Shown: piece after piece, positions 1 through 6,516 of the stretch
Layout: each line of letters opens with the position of its first letter
How positions within the stretch are numbered: position 1 is the first letter of the stretch
Source of the DNA: an uncultured Erysipelotrichaceae bacterium
Lineage (GTDB): Bacteria; Bacillota_I; Bacilli_A; Erysipelotrichales; Erysipelotrichaceae
NCBI GenBank assembly: GCA_946621045.1
Contig: CAMOOA010000026.1
Coordinates: 1-11,760 of the forward strand
Reading direction: 5' to 3'
Length of the DNA: 11,760 bases
The notes under the pieces: model-generated
What the model saw: the letters and a program-made list of their open reading frames with translations, nothing else
Database searches by the model: none
Told to the model about the DNA's origin: nothing
Position numbers and translations under genes: made by a program

Positions 1-588
1 CAGACCGCACCGCTTACCATGTCCGTCATCAAATCCGCACTCGGCGGCGTGCTCTTCATCGATGAGGCATACTCGCTCTACCGCGGAAAGGACGACTCTT
101 TCGGTCTGGAATGCATTGACACGATTGTCAAGGCAATGGAAGACAACCGCGACAACCTGATCGTTATCCTTGCCGGCTACAGCAAGGAAATGAAGACCTT
201 CCTGGAGTCGAACTCCGGTCTCAAGTCCCGTTTCCCGAATACGATCCATTTCCCGGACTACACCGGAGAAGAGCTCCGCAAGATTGCGGAGATCCAGGCG
301 AAGTCCAAGGGCTACACGATCGAAGCGGAAGCACTTCCGAAACTGGAAGAATACTTCGACAAGGTGCAGTCGATCAATGCGGCAGAGGCCGGCAACGGAC
401 GTCTTGCCCGCAACGTCATTGAAGATGCGATTCTCAAGCAGTCCGGACGTGTTGTCAACAATCCGGATGCGAAGATCGACGAGCTGAAACTGGAGGACTT
501 TGACTTTACGGTAAAAGTCAAACCGAAGGATGAATTCGCTGACCTCCGTGAATTCAGCGAGATGCTGAAAGGACAGTCGGAAGACTGA
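1..588 (+). CDS. AAA+ ATPase of the CbbX/SpoVK type, 3' part only
   Basis: The reading frame is open from base 1, so the methionine at base 19 is internal and the gene starts before the window. The visible 195 residues cover the second half of an AAA+ module. They show a Walker B box (GGVLFIDEAYSL), a sensor 1 stretch (VILAGYSKEM), a likely arginine-finger region (GLKSRFP) and a C-terminal lid with a sensor-2-like GNGRLARN. The Walker A half must lie upstream. This wording is typical of the CbbX/SpoVK branch, whose members are hexameric remodelling ATPases. The substrate cannot be told from this fragment. The last 30 or so residues are acidic and mixed, with no extra domain. A terminator follows ten bases after the stop, so the next gene is probably a separate unit. 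The family call is firm; the function is open. Confidence 0.85.
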   Translation, partial: QTAPLTMSVIKSALGGVLFIDEAYSLYRGKDDSFGLECIDTIVKAMEDNRDNLIVILAGYSKEMKTFLESNSGLKSRFPNTIHFPDYTGEELRKIAEIQAKSKGYTIEAEALPKLEEYFDKVQSINAAEAGNGRLARNVIEDAILKQSGRVVNNPDAKIDELKLEDFDFTVKVKPKDEFADLREFSEMLKGQSED

Positions 589-597
589 AACGCAATG

Positions 598-640
598 AAC
601 CCGCTCCGCTGATATGATCCGTGCGGAACGGGTTTTTCTC
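598..640 (+). terminator. Rho-independent terminator of the AAA+ ATPase gene
   Basis: A 12-base stem (598-609 with 623-634, one C-A mismatch) closes a 13-base loop and runs into TTTTT at 633-637 followed by CTC. It sits just after the stop codon at 586-588 and separates the ATPase gene from rapZ. Confidence 0.85.
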
Positions 641-736
641 TGCCTGACGCTTGCGGCGGAAGATGCGGATTGATTGTTTTTTCTGCGTGTCTCTGCAAGA
701 TGCCGGAATATGATGATAAAATATTTCCGGCGGTTA

Positions 737-1612
737 ATGCGTATGGAGAAAGTTAAAAAGGTTATCCTGGTGAGCGGAATGAGCGGTGCCGGAAAGAGCA
801 CGGCAACTTCCATTCTCGAGGACATGGGATATCACATCATTGAAAACTATCCGGTTCAGCTGCTCAGTCTGCTTGTGGACATTATTGAAAACAGCGTGGA
901 TCCCCGGTACAACTACATTGCTCTTTCCACAAACGCCAATGACTTCCCGGAATTCCTGCGGGGAATCAAAGGCGAAGGCATGGATGTGAGGGTGCTGTTT
1001 CTTGATGCCTCCGACATCGTTCTGATCCGCCGGTACAAGAGCACGCGCCGGATGCATCCGCTGCTTCTGAGCAATACGGCCAATACACTGGAAGAGGCGA
1101 TTGCGGTGGAACGGCAGATGCTGGCAAGAACCGACATGTCTTCGTTTGTGACGATAGACACATCGTATCTCACCACCAAGGAAGTCAAACGGGTGCTGGA
1201 ACAGTATTTCGCAAAAGGCGCGGCACCGTCATTTTCCATTTCCTTTCTGTCGTTCGGATACAAATACGGCGTACCGATGGATGCGGATCTTATGATCGAT
1301 GTCCGTTTCCTGCCCAATCCGTTCTGGATTCCGGCACTCAGGGTTTATTCCGGAAATGACGCGCAGGTCTATGACTATGTCATGGAAAAAGAGGAGACAA
1401 AGGAATTCTGCCGTAGGCTGCTTTCCTTTCTGGATTACGCCTTTACAGAATATATGAAGGAAGGCAAGAACCATTTTACCGTCGCGATCGGCTGCACGGG
1501 CGGACAGCACCGTTCCGTAACGATCACCAACTTCCTGTATGATCATTACAGAAATCAGTACCGCTGCTATAAACAGCACCGCGATGAGAAGGAATGGATC
1601 GGCCATGAATAA
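737..1612 (+). CDS. rapZ: RapZ/YvcJ family nucleotide-binding protein
   Basis: RapZ (YvcJ in Bacillus) is a cytoplasmic P-loop protein. In E. coli it governs glmS expression through small RNAs, and in Firmicutes its role is less clear but linked to envelope and competence. The sequence shows a Walker A box GMSGAGKST at residues 14-22, the family block DVRFLPNPFWIPALR in the middle, and the hallmark GCTGGQHRSV at residues 252-261, which lies in the conserved C-terminal domain. The frame stays open back to a TTG at 674. The ATG codons at 737 and 743 are better starts because they give 291 or 289 residues, close to the Bacillus protein, and begin just before the P-loop strand. No strong ribosome site stands before either, so the exact start is uncertain. 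TAAAAT at 717-722 could be a -10 box, without a convincing -35. The gene ends inside the start of yvcK, an 8-base overlap, and leads a five-gene operon. Confidence 0.93.
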   Translation: MRMEKVKKVILVSGMSGAGKSTATSILEDMGYHIIENYPVQLLSLLVDIIENSVDPRYNYIALSTNANDFPEFLRGIKGEGMDVRVLFLDASDIVLIRRYKSTRRMHPLLLSNTANTLEEAIAVERQMLARTDMSSFVTIDTSYLTTKEVKRVLEQYFAKGAAPSFSISFLSFGYKYGVPMDADLMIDVRFLPNPFWIPALRVYSGNDAQVYDYVMEKEETKEFCRRLLSFLDYAFTEYMKEGKNHFTVAIGCTGGQHRSVTITNFLYDHYRNQYRCYKQHRDEKEWIGHE

Positions 1613-2543
1613 GCGCGTTGTCATTATCGGCGGCGGGCACGGTCAGGCCGCAATCTGCCGGGGCATCAAGCATATTGAACATATCGACATCTCCGCGATC
1701 GTCACGGTTGCGGATGACGGCGGAAGCACCGGCCGTCTCAGGAGACAGTTTCACATTCCGGCAATGGGCGACATCCGGAATGTCATGATTGCCCTTGCGG
1801 AAAGCGAAACCATGCTGGGAGATCTGATGGATTACCGGTTTGAAGACCCTTCCGGCGATGAAACGGATGTCTCCGGACATAACCTCGGCAACCTGATTCT
1901 GACCGCAATGACCAATCAGTGCGGCTCCTTTCTGGAAGCTGTGAAGACGATCGGAAACGTCCTCAAGGTAAAGGGGACGATTATCCCCGCAACGGCACAG
2001 GTCATTACGCTGTATGCGCGGATGAATGACGGCGTCATCGTGCGCGGCGAAGCAAATATTCCCACCGTAATGAACCATATTCAGAAGGTGTTCTATGACT
2101 GTGATGTCAAAGCAACGCCGGCTGCGGTAAATGCGATCCGGAATGCGGACCTCATCATTTACGGGATCGGTTCGGTATATACGTCGATTCTTCCGAATGT
2201 GATCATCCCGGAAATCCGGGAAGCACTTCAGAACACACAGGCAGAGCGGGTATATTTCTGCAATGCCATGACGCAGCCGGGTGAAACCGACGGCTATGAT
2301 GTGGAAGCGCATGTGCAGGCGCTTCTGGATCACGGCGCTCCTGTGGACGCAGTGCTTGTGCCCTCGGAGACGATTCCCGAAGCGGTCATGGACCGCTATC
2401 TGAAGATGGGAAGCACCGCAGTCAATGTCACCCGGAATGAGCATCCTTACCGGATTATCCGCAGGGAACTGCTCAGCTTTGAGAAGGGCTTGGTCCGGCA
2501 TGACCCGCAGAAGATTCAGAAGGCAGTGGAATCGATTCTTTAA
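1605..2543 (+). CDS. yvcK: YvcK/CofD-like gluconeogenesis and envelope factor
   Basis: YvcK belongs to the CofD-like fold. It binds UDP-sugars and is needed in Bacillus for growth on gluconeogenic carbon sources and for normal cell shape. The 312-residue product matches the family length. It carries the N-terminal nucleotide-binding glycine stretch GGGHG (residues 9-13), the block TVADDGGSTGRLR (34-46), PAMGDIRN (52-59), and the late family motif CNAMTQPGETDGY. The frame is open further upstream to an ATG at 1584, but the ATG at 1605 places the glycine loop correctly and has GAGAAGGA at 1586-1593 before it. It overlaps the last eight bases of rapZ (ATGAATAA), implying translational coupling. 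A 30-base gap separates it from whiA. Nothing looks damaged. Confidence 0.95.
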   Translation: MNKRVVIIGGGHGQAAICRGIKHIEHIDISAIVTVADDGGSTGRLRRQFHIPAMGDIRNVMIALAESETMLGDLMDYRFEDPSGDETDVSGHNLGNLILTAMTNQCGSFLEAVKTIGNVLKVKGTIIPATAQVITLYARMNDGVIVRGEANIPTVMNHIQKVFYDCDVKATPAAVNAIRNADLIIYGIGSVYTSILPNVIIPEIREALQNTQAERVYFCNAMTQPGETDGYDVEAHVQALLDHGAPVDAVLVPSETIPEAVMDRYLKMGSTAVNVTRNEHPYRIIRRELLSFEKGLVRHDPQKIQKAVESIL

Positions 2544-2573
2544 GGAAACACCCGGACGGGAAACGGAGAACGC

Positions 2574-3524
2574 ATGTCATTTACATCCGATGTAAAACAG
2601 GAATTATCACTGAAGAATGTCAGCGGCTCGGAAGAGCGGGCAGAGCTCTCCGCGCTGATCCAGATGACATCTTCCATTTCAGTGTCTTCCCGCGGCATGG
2701 CGATAGCGGTAACGACAGAGAATGCGCCGGTTTCCCGGGCAATCTACCGGATGATGCGCGGCCGTTACGATGTCAATATTGAGACGTCCGTGCGCCGCCG
2801 GATGAATCTGAACAAAAATCTGATCTACTCGATGAAGATCTACGGGCCTGTCACGGAAATTCTGAAGGACCTGTGTATTTACAGCGCCCGCGGGCTTCAG
2901 GACAGGCCGCTTCAGAAAGTTGTACAGAAAGACTCCTGGGCGAGAGCGTATCTTGCCGGAGCATTCATGGCAGACGGCAGCGTCAATTCACCGCAGACAA
3001 GCGGATATCATCTCGAAATCAAGGCATGCAATGAAAAGCATGCGGAGTTTCTGATAGACCTGATGGCCCGGTTTGACATTCCGGCGCGCTCAATCACCCG
3101 CCGTTCCAAACATGTTGTGTATCTCAAGGCAAGCGACCGCATTTCGGATTTCCTGCGGGTATGCGGCGCAGACCGCTGCCTCCTGGAATTCGAAAATGAG
3201 CGGATCTCCAGAGATTTCATGAACAACATGCAGCGGCTGAACAATGTCGATGTCGCCAACGAGGTAAAATCCATTCACGCCAGCAACAAGCAGATCGCAG
3301 ATATCGAACTGCTTCAGAAGTACGATCGTCTGAAGTCGCTGGATATCAAAGTTCAGGAAGCAGCGGATATCCGGCTGCGCAATCCGGATGCGACGCTGAG
3401 TGAACTGGCGGAGATTTATAACCGTGAAACCGGATCTTCCGTGACCAAGTCCGGAATGAAGCACCGGTTTGTGAAAATCCGCGATCTTGCGGAGGAACTG
3501 AGGAAACACCATGGGGAAGAATAA
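2574..3524 (+). CDS. whiA: WhiA, DNA-binding sporulation/cell-division regulator
   Basis: WhiA pairs a degenerate LAGLIDADG homing-endonuclease fold with a C-terminal helix-turn-helix. It acts as a transcription factor for sporulation in Streptomyces and affects division and chromosome segregation in Bacillus. Here the 316-residue protein shows the conserved start MSFTSDVKQEL, the LAGLIDADG-like segment AYLAGAFMADGSVNSP at residues 125-140, and an HTH region at about 271-310 including VTKSGMKHRFVKI. GGAG at 2565-2568 lies five bases before the ATG. It is the third gene of the rapZ-yvcK-whiA block conserved across Firmicutes, and its end overlaps the next gene by 14 bases. The length is normal for the family. 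Confidence 0.96.
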   Translation: MSFTSDVKQELSLKNVSGSEERAELSALIQMTSSISVSSRGMAIAVTTENAPVSRAIYRMMRGRYDVNIETSVRRRMNLNKNLIYSMKIYGPVTEILKDLCIYSARGLQDRPLQKVVQKDSWARAYLAGAFMADGSVNSPQTSGYHLEIKACNEKHAEFLIDLMARFDIPARSITRRSKHVVYLKASDRISDFLRVCGADRCLLEFENERISRDFMNNMQRLNNVDVANEVKSIHASNKQIADIELLQKYDRLKSLDIKVQEAADIRLRNPDATLSELAEIYNRETGSSVTKSGMKHRFVKIRDLAEELRKHHGEE

Positions 3525-3810
3525 TCCGTTAGCCATGCTTCTGGCACTGATTGCGCTGAGTGTTCTGGTCATCGTTCTGTTTCCGGGATTGCTCGTTGTA
3601 ATAGCAATTGCGGCGGCATATATGTGGTTCCGCTTCCGCAGGGTAAAAAAGCAGATGGAACAGGAACTGAACGAGCGGCCGCAGCCAACCTGGCAGGACG
3701 ACCTGTTTCAGGAACAGGCATCCCGGCTGAAACGCACGGAAGATGCGGAAGTAATCGATGTGGAATTCACCCGCAAGGATGAAAATGAAGAAAAGAGGCA
3801 GAGCATATGA
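3511..3810 (+). CDS. Small membrane protein of unknown function
   Basis: I do not recognise this 99-residue protein. Residues 6-40 are strongly hydrophobic with a Pro-Gly at 25-26, so they may form one long helix or a short helical hairpin. A basic RFRRVKK patch follows at 41-47, as expected for the cytoplasmic side. The rest is a charged, probably disordered tail containing TWQDDLFQEQ and the short motif EVIDVEF (residues 80-86). No signal cleavage site is seen. The ATG lies inside the last 14 bases of whiA, and AGGAA at 3501-3505 serves as a plausible ribosome site. The stop overlaps the next start as ATGA. The tight packing argues that it is a real, co-translated gene. Whether it works with WhiA, RapZ or YvcK is unknown. 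Confidence 0.8.
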   Translation: MGKNNPLAMLLALIALSVLVIVLFPGLLVVIAIAAAYMWFRFRRVKKQMEQELNERPQPTWQDDLFQEQASRLKRTEDAEVIDVEFTRKDENEEKRQSI

Positions 3811-4721
3811 TACAGCAGGCTGATAATACAATGATTCCCGGAATCCGGGAGAACTGGCGGGTATGTTTTACGCTGGATGATCCACGCTATGCGGACTTTT
3901 TCTTCCGCCAGATCTGCAGACCGGAATATTTCTATGTGGATACGGAAGGAAACAACATTGCGGCATCCATCTGCATGATTCCGCATGATGTGATGTTCAA
4001 CGGACGCATTCTCCGCATGAGCATACTGAGTCATGCATGCACGATGCCGGCATACCGGAACGAAGGAAGAATGAAGAAGTTGATCGAAACGGCAGTGGAT
4101 GTCTGTTCGCACCGGGAGCTGATCACGCTGGTTCCGGCTGCCTACGGAGAGTCCTACCGTCCGTTTGGCTTTGAGCCGATCTATTACCGGACCGCGTATA
4201 CCCTGGAACGGGAGGAGGGCGCCCGTCTCAGCACCTATGGCTGCATGTTTGAACCGCATCCGGTGGACATGTTAAAGATATACAGTTCCTCCATGCACCG
4301 GTTCAACGGATATGTCGCAAGAACACCGAAGGATTTTGAAAACCTGAAGCGGGAGATCAATACGCGCGGCGGAAAAGTGGTTGCCTACTTTGACGAGAAG
4401 AACAATATCCGCGGTTATGCGACCGTCCTGCTGGAAGGCCGTGAGGCAAAGATCGAGGAAATGATTTATCAAGACTCGACCGCCATCATGAAGCTTGTCC
4501 ATGCGGCAATGCAGGAGCGCGCTACCGTAACGCTTCACGTTTCGCAGGCGGAAAACCTGAGCCGGCTGTTTCCGAACGCAAAACAGCGCAGTTATCCGGT
4601 CATGATGGCGCGGCTTAACGAGCCCCGCCTGTTCTCGAAGCTGTTCAGCTGCGAAGCTCGGACGATTCAGGAAGCCTACCGCATCAGCACCAAGCCGCTG
4701 CTGATCACGGAAACCGTGTGA
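3807..4721 (+). CDS. GNAT-family acetyltransferase, short Eis-like form
   Basis: The 304-residue product has an acetyl-CoA-binding GNAT domain in its first 130 or so residues. The pyrophosphate-binding loop is PAYRNEGRMKKL (81-92, pattern RxxGxx), followed by the late-domain motif SYRPFGFEPIYY (117-128). The domain order, with a second weakly GNAT-like region at about 140-230 and a short C-terminal part, resembles the Eis group. Classic Eis proteins are about 400 residues and end in an SCP2-like domain, and here that part is short or absent. The substrate cannot be inferred: Eis relatives acetylate amines including aminoglycosides, but many homologues have no known target. The start overlaps the preceding stop as ATGA, with AGAGG about eight bases upstream. 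It is the last gene of the rapZ operon and is followed by a strong terminator. Confidence 0.8.
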   Translation: MIQQADNTMIPGIRENWRVCFTLDDPRYADFFFRQICRPEYFYVDTEGNNIAASICMIPHDVMFNGRILRMSILSHACTMPAYRNEGRMKKLIETAVDVCSHRELITLVPAAYGESYRPFGFEPIYYRTAYTLEREEGARLSTYGCMFEPHPVDMLKIYSSSMHRFNGYVARTPKDFENLKREINTRGGKVVAYFDEKNNIRGYATVLLEGREAKIEEMIYQDSTAIMKLVHAAMQERATVTLHVSQAENLSRLFPNAKQRSYPVMMARLNEPRLFSKLFSCEARTIQEAYRISTKPLLITETV

Positions 4722-4742
4722 CCGCAATTTACAGAAACGCAG

Positions 4743-4768
4743 CGGATGCCGTCCCGGCATCCGTTTTT
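4743..4768 (+). terminator. Rho-independent terminator of the rapZ-yvcK-whiA operon
   Basis: A perfect 9-base stem CGGATGCCG / CGGCATCCG (4743-4751 with 4755-4763) around a TCC loop is followed at once by TTTTT (4764-4768). It lies 21 bases after the acetyltransferase stop and ends the five-gene operon. Confidence 0.93.
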
Positions 4769-4886
4769 GTCAGCCTGAAGCGCGGAACCGCATGTCCTGT
4801 AATGGGAAGAAAACAGCAATCCTCTCCGATCGGGACAGAAGCGTATTTCTGACTGTGGGAAACAGGTGAAAACGTCAACTTATCAA

Positions 4887-4916
4887 TTGACTGTATAAGC
4901 CACAAAAACGTATAAT
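4887..4916 (+). promoter_or_regulatory. Sigma-A type promoter of the GAPDH gene
   Basis: TTGACT at 4887-4892 and a consensus TATAAT at 4911-4916 are separated by 18 bases, a near-ideal vegetative promoter. Transcription would begin near 4923. The upstream stretch 4769-4886 shows no gene that I can support. Confidence 0.88.
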
Positions 4917-4923
4917 TTATACG
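4909..4923. promoter_or_regulatory. Perfect palindrome over the GAPDH -10 box, candidate operator
   Basis: CGTATAATTTATACG is an exact inverted repeat with 7-base arms and one central base. It covers the -10 hexamer and the expected start point. Nearby, GTCAA (4874-4878) and TTGAC (4887-4891) form a second, shorter dyad that overlaps the -35 box, and CTTAT/ATAAG (4879-4883, 4895-4899) a third. A repressor site is plausible. It does not resemble the CggR or Rex operator patterns that I know. Chance plus the AT-rich -10 could also explain it. Confidence 0.4.
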
Positions 4924-4953
4924 CAACAAAATAGGAGGTCAAAAATAACTATA

Positions 4954-5994
4954 ATGACAGATGTAAGAGTTGCGATTAATGGATTCGGACGTATTGGACG
5001 TCTTGCTTTCCGCCAGATGTTCGGCGCTGAAGGCTACGAAGTAGTAGCTATCAACGACCTGACAAAGCCTTCCATGCTTGCTCACCTGCTGAAGTATGAC
5101 ACAGCACAGGGCGGCTACTGCGGAAAGATCGGTGAGAACCTGCACACCGTTACTGCTGATGACGAAGCAAACACAATCACTGTAGACGGCAAGACACTGC
5201 AGATCTACAAGGAAGCTGATGCAAACAACCTTCCTTGGGGCGATCTGAAGATCGACGTTGTTCTCGAGTGCACAGGTTTCTACACCAGCAAGGAAAAGGC
5301 TTCTGCTCACATCAAGGCAGGCGCTCGCAAGGTTGTTATCTCCGCTCCGGCAGGAAACGATCTTCCGACAATCGTTTACAACGTAAATCACGAAACACTG
5401 AAAGCAGAAGATACAGTTATTTCCGCTGCATCCTGCACCACAAACTGCCTTGCTCCGATGACAAAGGCACTCAATGATTATGCTCCGATTCAGAGCGGAA
5501 TCATGACAACTGTTCATGCATACACAGGCGACCAGATGATTCTCGACGGCCCGCAGAGAAAGGGTGACGTTCAGAGAGCTCGTGCCGGTGCTGCGAACAT
5601 CGTTCCGAACAGCACAGGTGCTGCTAAGGCGATCGGCCTTGTTATCCCTGAGCTCAACGGCAAGCTCATCGGTGCTGCACAGCGTGTTCCGACCCCTACA
5701 GGTTCCACAACAATCCTGCACGCAGTTGTTAAGAAGGATGAAGTAACTGTTGATGAAATCAACGCTGCTATGAAGGCTGCTGCTAACGAGTCCTTCGGTT
5801 ACACAACCGAGAAGCTCGTTTCCTCCGATATCATCGGCATGAAGTTCGGTTCCCTCTTTGACGCAAACCAGACCATGGTTTCCAAAGTTGCGGATGGTGA
5901 GTACCTCGTTCAGGTCGTCGCTTGGTATGACAACGAGAACTCCTATACTTCCCAGATGGTTCGTACCATCAAGTACTTCTCCAACGTTAAGTAA
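4954..5994 (+). CDS. gap: Glyceraldehyde-3-phosphate dehydrogenase, NAD-dependent (type I)
   Basis: This enzyme converts glyceraldehyde-3-phosphate, NAD and phosphate to 1,3-bisphosphoglycerate in glycolysis, as a cytoplasmic tetramer. The 346-residue protein has the Rossmann start [11 protein letters not shown] (residues 6-16), Asp35 in AINDL, which favours NAD over NADP, the catalytic Cys161 in SAASCTTNC, and the partner His188 in TVHAYTGDQ. The substrate-binding block [20 protein letters not shown] follows. All key residues are present. Codon use differs from its neighbours: GCT, GTT and AAG-rich, and less GC-rich at third positions, as expected for a very highly expressed gene. AGGAGGT at 4933-4939 is the only strong ribosome site, and it sits 14 bases before the ATG, which is unusually far. 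No alternative start codon lies between. It is monocistronic, with its own promoter and terminator. Confidence 0.97.
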   Translation: MTDVRVAINGFGRIGRLAFRQMFGAEGYEVVAINDLTKPSMLAHLLKYDTAQGGYCGKIGENLHTVTADDEANTITVDGKTLQIYKEADANNLPWGDLKIDVVLECTGFYTSKEKASAHIKAGARKVVISAPAGNDLPTIVYNVNHETLKAEDTVISAASCTTNCLAPMTKALNDYAPIQSGIMTTVHAYTGDQMILDGPQRKGDVQRARAGAANIVPNSTGAAKAIGLVIPELNGKLIGAAQRVPTPTGSTTILHAVVKKDEVTVDEINAAMKAAANESFGYTTEKLVSSDIIGMKFGSLFDANQTMVSKVADGEYLVQVVAWYDNENSYTSQMVRTIKYFSNVK

Positions 5995-6029
5995 TTAAAA
6001 TACCTTAACAAGGAAATCGGAAGAGTTTT

Positions 6030-6064
6030 GACCCTCCCGGGCAGATGCCTGGGAGGGTCTTTTT
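6030..6064 (+). terminator. Strong rho-independent terminator of gap
   Basis: A 13-base stem (6030-6042 with 6047-6059, one G-U pair) with an AGAT loop is followed by TTTTT at 6060-6064. It begins 35 bases after the GAPDH stop. No second gene lies between, so gap is transcribed alone. Confidence 0.95.
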
Positions 6065-6149
6065 CCATGCGCTCGTACCGGGATGACACAGGGCTTACAT
6101 GACTTTGGCGTTGAGAAGGACAGAACGTTTCCGGAAGTGAACCGATAAT

Positions 6150-6203
6150 CGCAAAAAATATTTTTGATTTTGCGTGGATTTTTTCTGCTGAACCGTATAT
6201 AAT
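6150..6203 (+). promoter_or_regulatory. Promoter with AT-rich upstream element, driving the structured region
   Basis: TATAAT at 6198-6203 is a perfect -10 box. At 17 bases upstream stands TGGATT (6175-6180), a poor -35. Just before it, 6150-6174 holds a dyad CGCAAAA / TTTTGCG enclosing the palindrome AAAAATATTTTT (6154-6165). That looks like an UP element, which could make up for the weak -35, or a protein-binding dyad. Transcription would begin near 6209-6211. No open frame with a ribosome site follows, so the product is probably RNA. Confidence 0.6.
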
Positions 6204-6257
6204 TATGAATGCGGGAAGTACTCGCAGATTATGGGTCCGTAGTGGCCCGCCAGCTTA

Positions 6258-6290
6258 TCCTCCGGGTAACCCCCGGGGGACCATTTTTTT
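6258..6290 (+). terminator. Internal U-tailed hairpin in the structured region
   Basis: TCCTCCGGG (6258-6266) pairs with CCCGGGGGA (6272-6280), nine pairs with one U-G, around a TAACC loop. CCA and seven T (6284-6290) follow. It has all the marks of a rho-independent terminator about 80 bases after the predicted transcript start. It could end a short RNA or act as an attenuator. Confidence 0.75.
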
Positions 6291-6402
6291 ATGGGAACTT
6301 GCATACGCTCGTATAACCGTCTGTGCGGCGCATGTGAATCATGGAAGATTTCGTATCGGGATATCCACACATGATACAGAAGATGTACAGACAGATTATC
6401 TG

Positions 6403-6444
6403 CCCCGGAGAGATCCGGGGTTATGCCCGGAAGGGCTTTTTTTT
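6403..6444 (+). terminator. Double-hairpin terminator with eight T
   Basis: CCCCGGA/TCCGGGG (6403-6409 with 6414-6420) carries a GAGA tetraloop. GCCC/GGGC (6425-6428 with 6433-6436) carries a GGAA tetraloop and runs straight into T8 at 6437-6444. A competing pairing, CCGGG at 6415-6419 with CCCGG at 6426-6430, would break both hairpins. Confidence 0.75.
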
Positions 6445-6516
6445 CGCCGTAAGCCTTCCTGCAGTATTCCTGCATGCGCCTGTTCACGCTACAATGAAAT
6501 CAGAGGATACATGCCA

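Larger units (their letters stand above)
6209..6444 (+). ncRNA. Unrecognised structured RNA or pair of small RNAs
   Basis: The stretch from the promoter-like signal to a run of eight T holds closely packed hairpins and no credible protein gene. In order: a 6-base hairpin TGCGGG/CTCGCA at 6210-6226; a GC-rich 9-base hairpin with T7 ending at 6290; a small ATAC-GCTC-GTAT hairpin at 6303-6314; a long imperfect rod pairing 6319-6324 with 6387-6392, 6331-6336 with 6368-6373 and 6342-6345 with 6364-6367; a 7-base stem with a GAGA tetraloop at 6403-6420; and GCCC-GGAA-GGGC followed by T8. The rod with internal loops is vaguely like 6S RNA. I see no T-box, tmRNA, RNase P, SRP or common riboswitch signature. 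Because of the internal U-tailed hairpin it may be two RNAs (about 6209-6290 and 6291-6444) or one with a conditional stop. Existence is likely; identity is unknown. Confidence 0.5.

Noticed and set aside
674..736. Upstream TTG start for rapZ
   Set aside because: It would add 21 residues ahead of the usual N-terminus and has no ribosome site.
1524..2501. Long minus-strand frame (325 codons) opposite yvcK
   Set aside because: It is an antisense shadow of a clear yvcK gene. The translation matches nothing I know and no promoter or ribosome site supports it.
4769..4886. Small frame or RNA between the operon terminator and the GAPDH promoter
   Set aside because: No ribosome site, no strong hairpin and no promoter could be found apart from the GAPDH one.
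6204..6444. A known riboswitch (T-box, ZTP, purine, fluoride) in the gap downstream of gap
   Set aside because: I looked for the characteristic conserved cores, such as AGGGTGG for T-box or the GGTCGTGACTGGCG-like start of ZTP, and none is present. The region also ends in a terminator well before the next gene.
6203..6487. Minus-strand frame of 94 codons across the structured RNA region
   Set aside because: No ribosome site precedes its start, and it crosses all the hairpins and T runs, which read far better as plus-strand RNA elements.
6205..6516. N-terminal extension of the lipoprotein gene back to 6205
   Set aside because: The extra residues run through two terminators and have no domain. 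The ribosome site and signal peptide fit the ATG at 6517.
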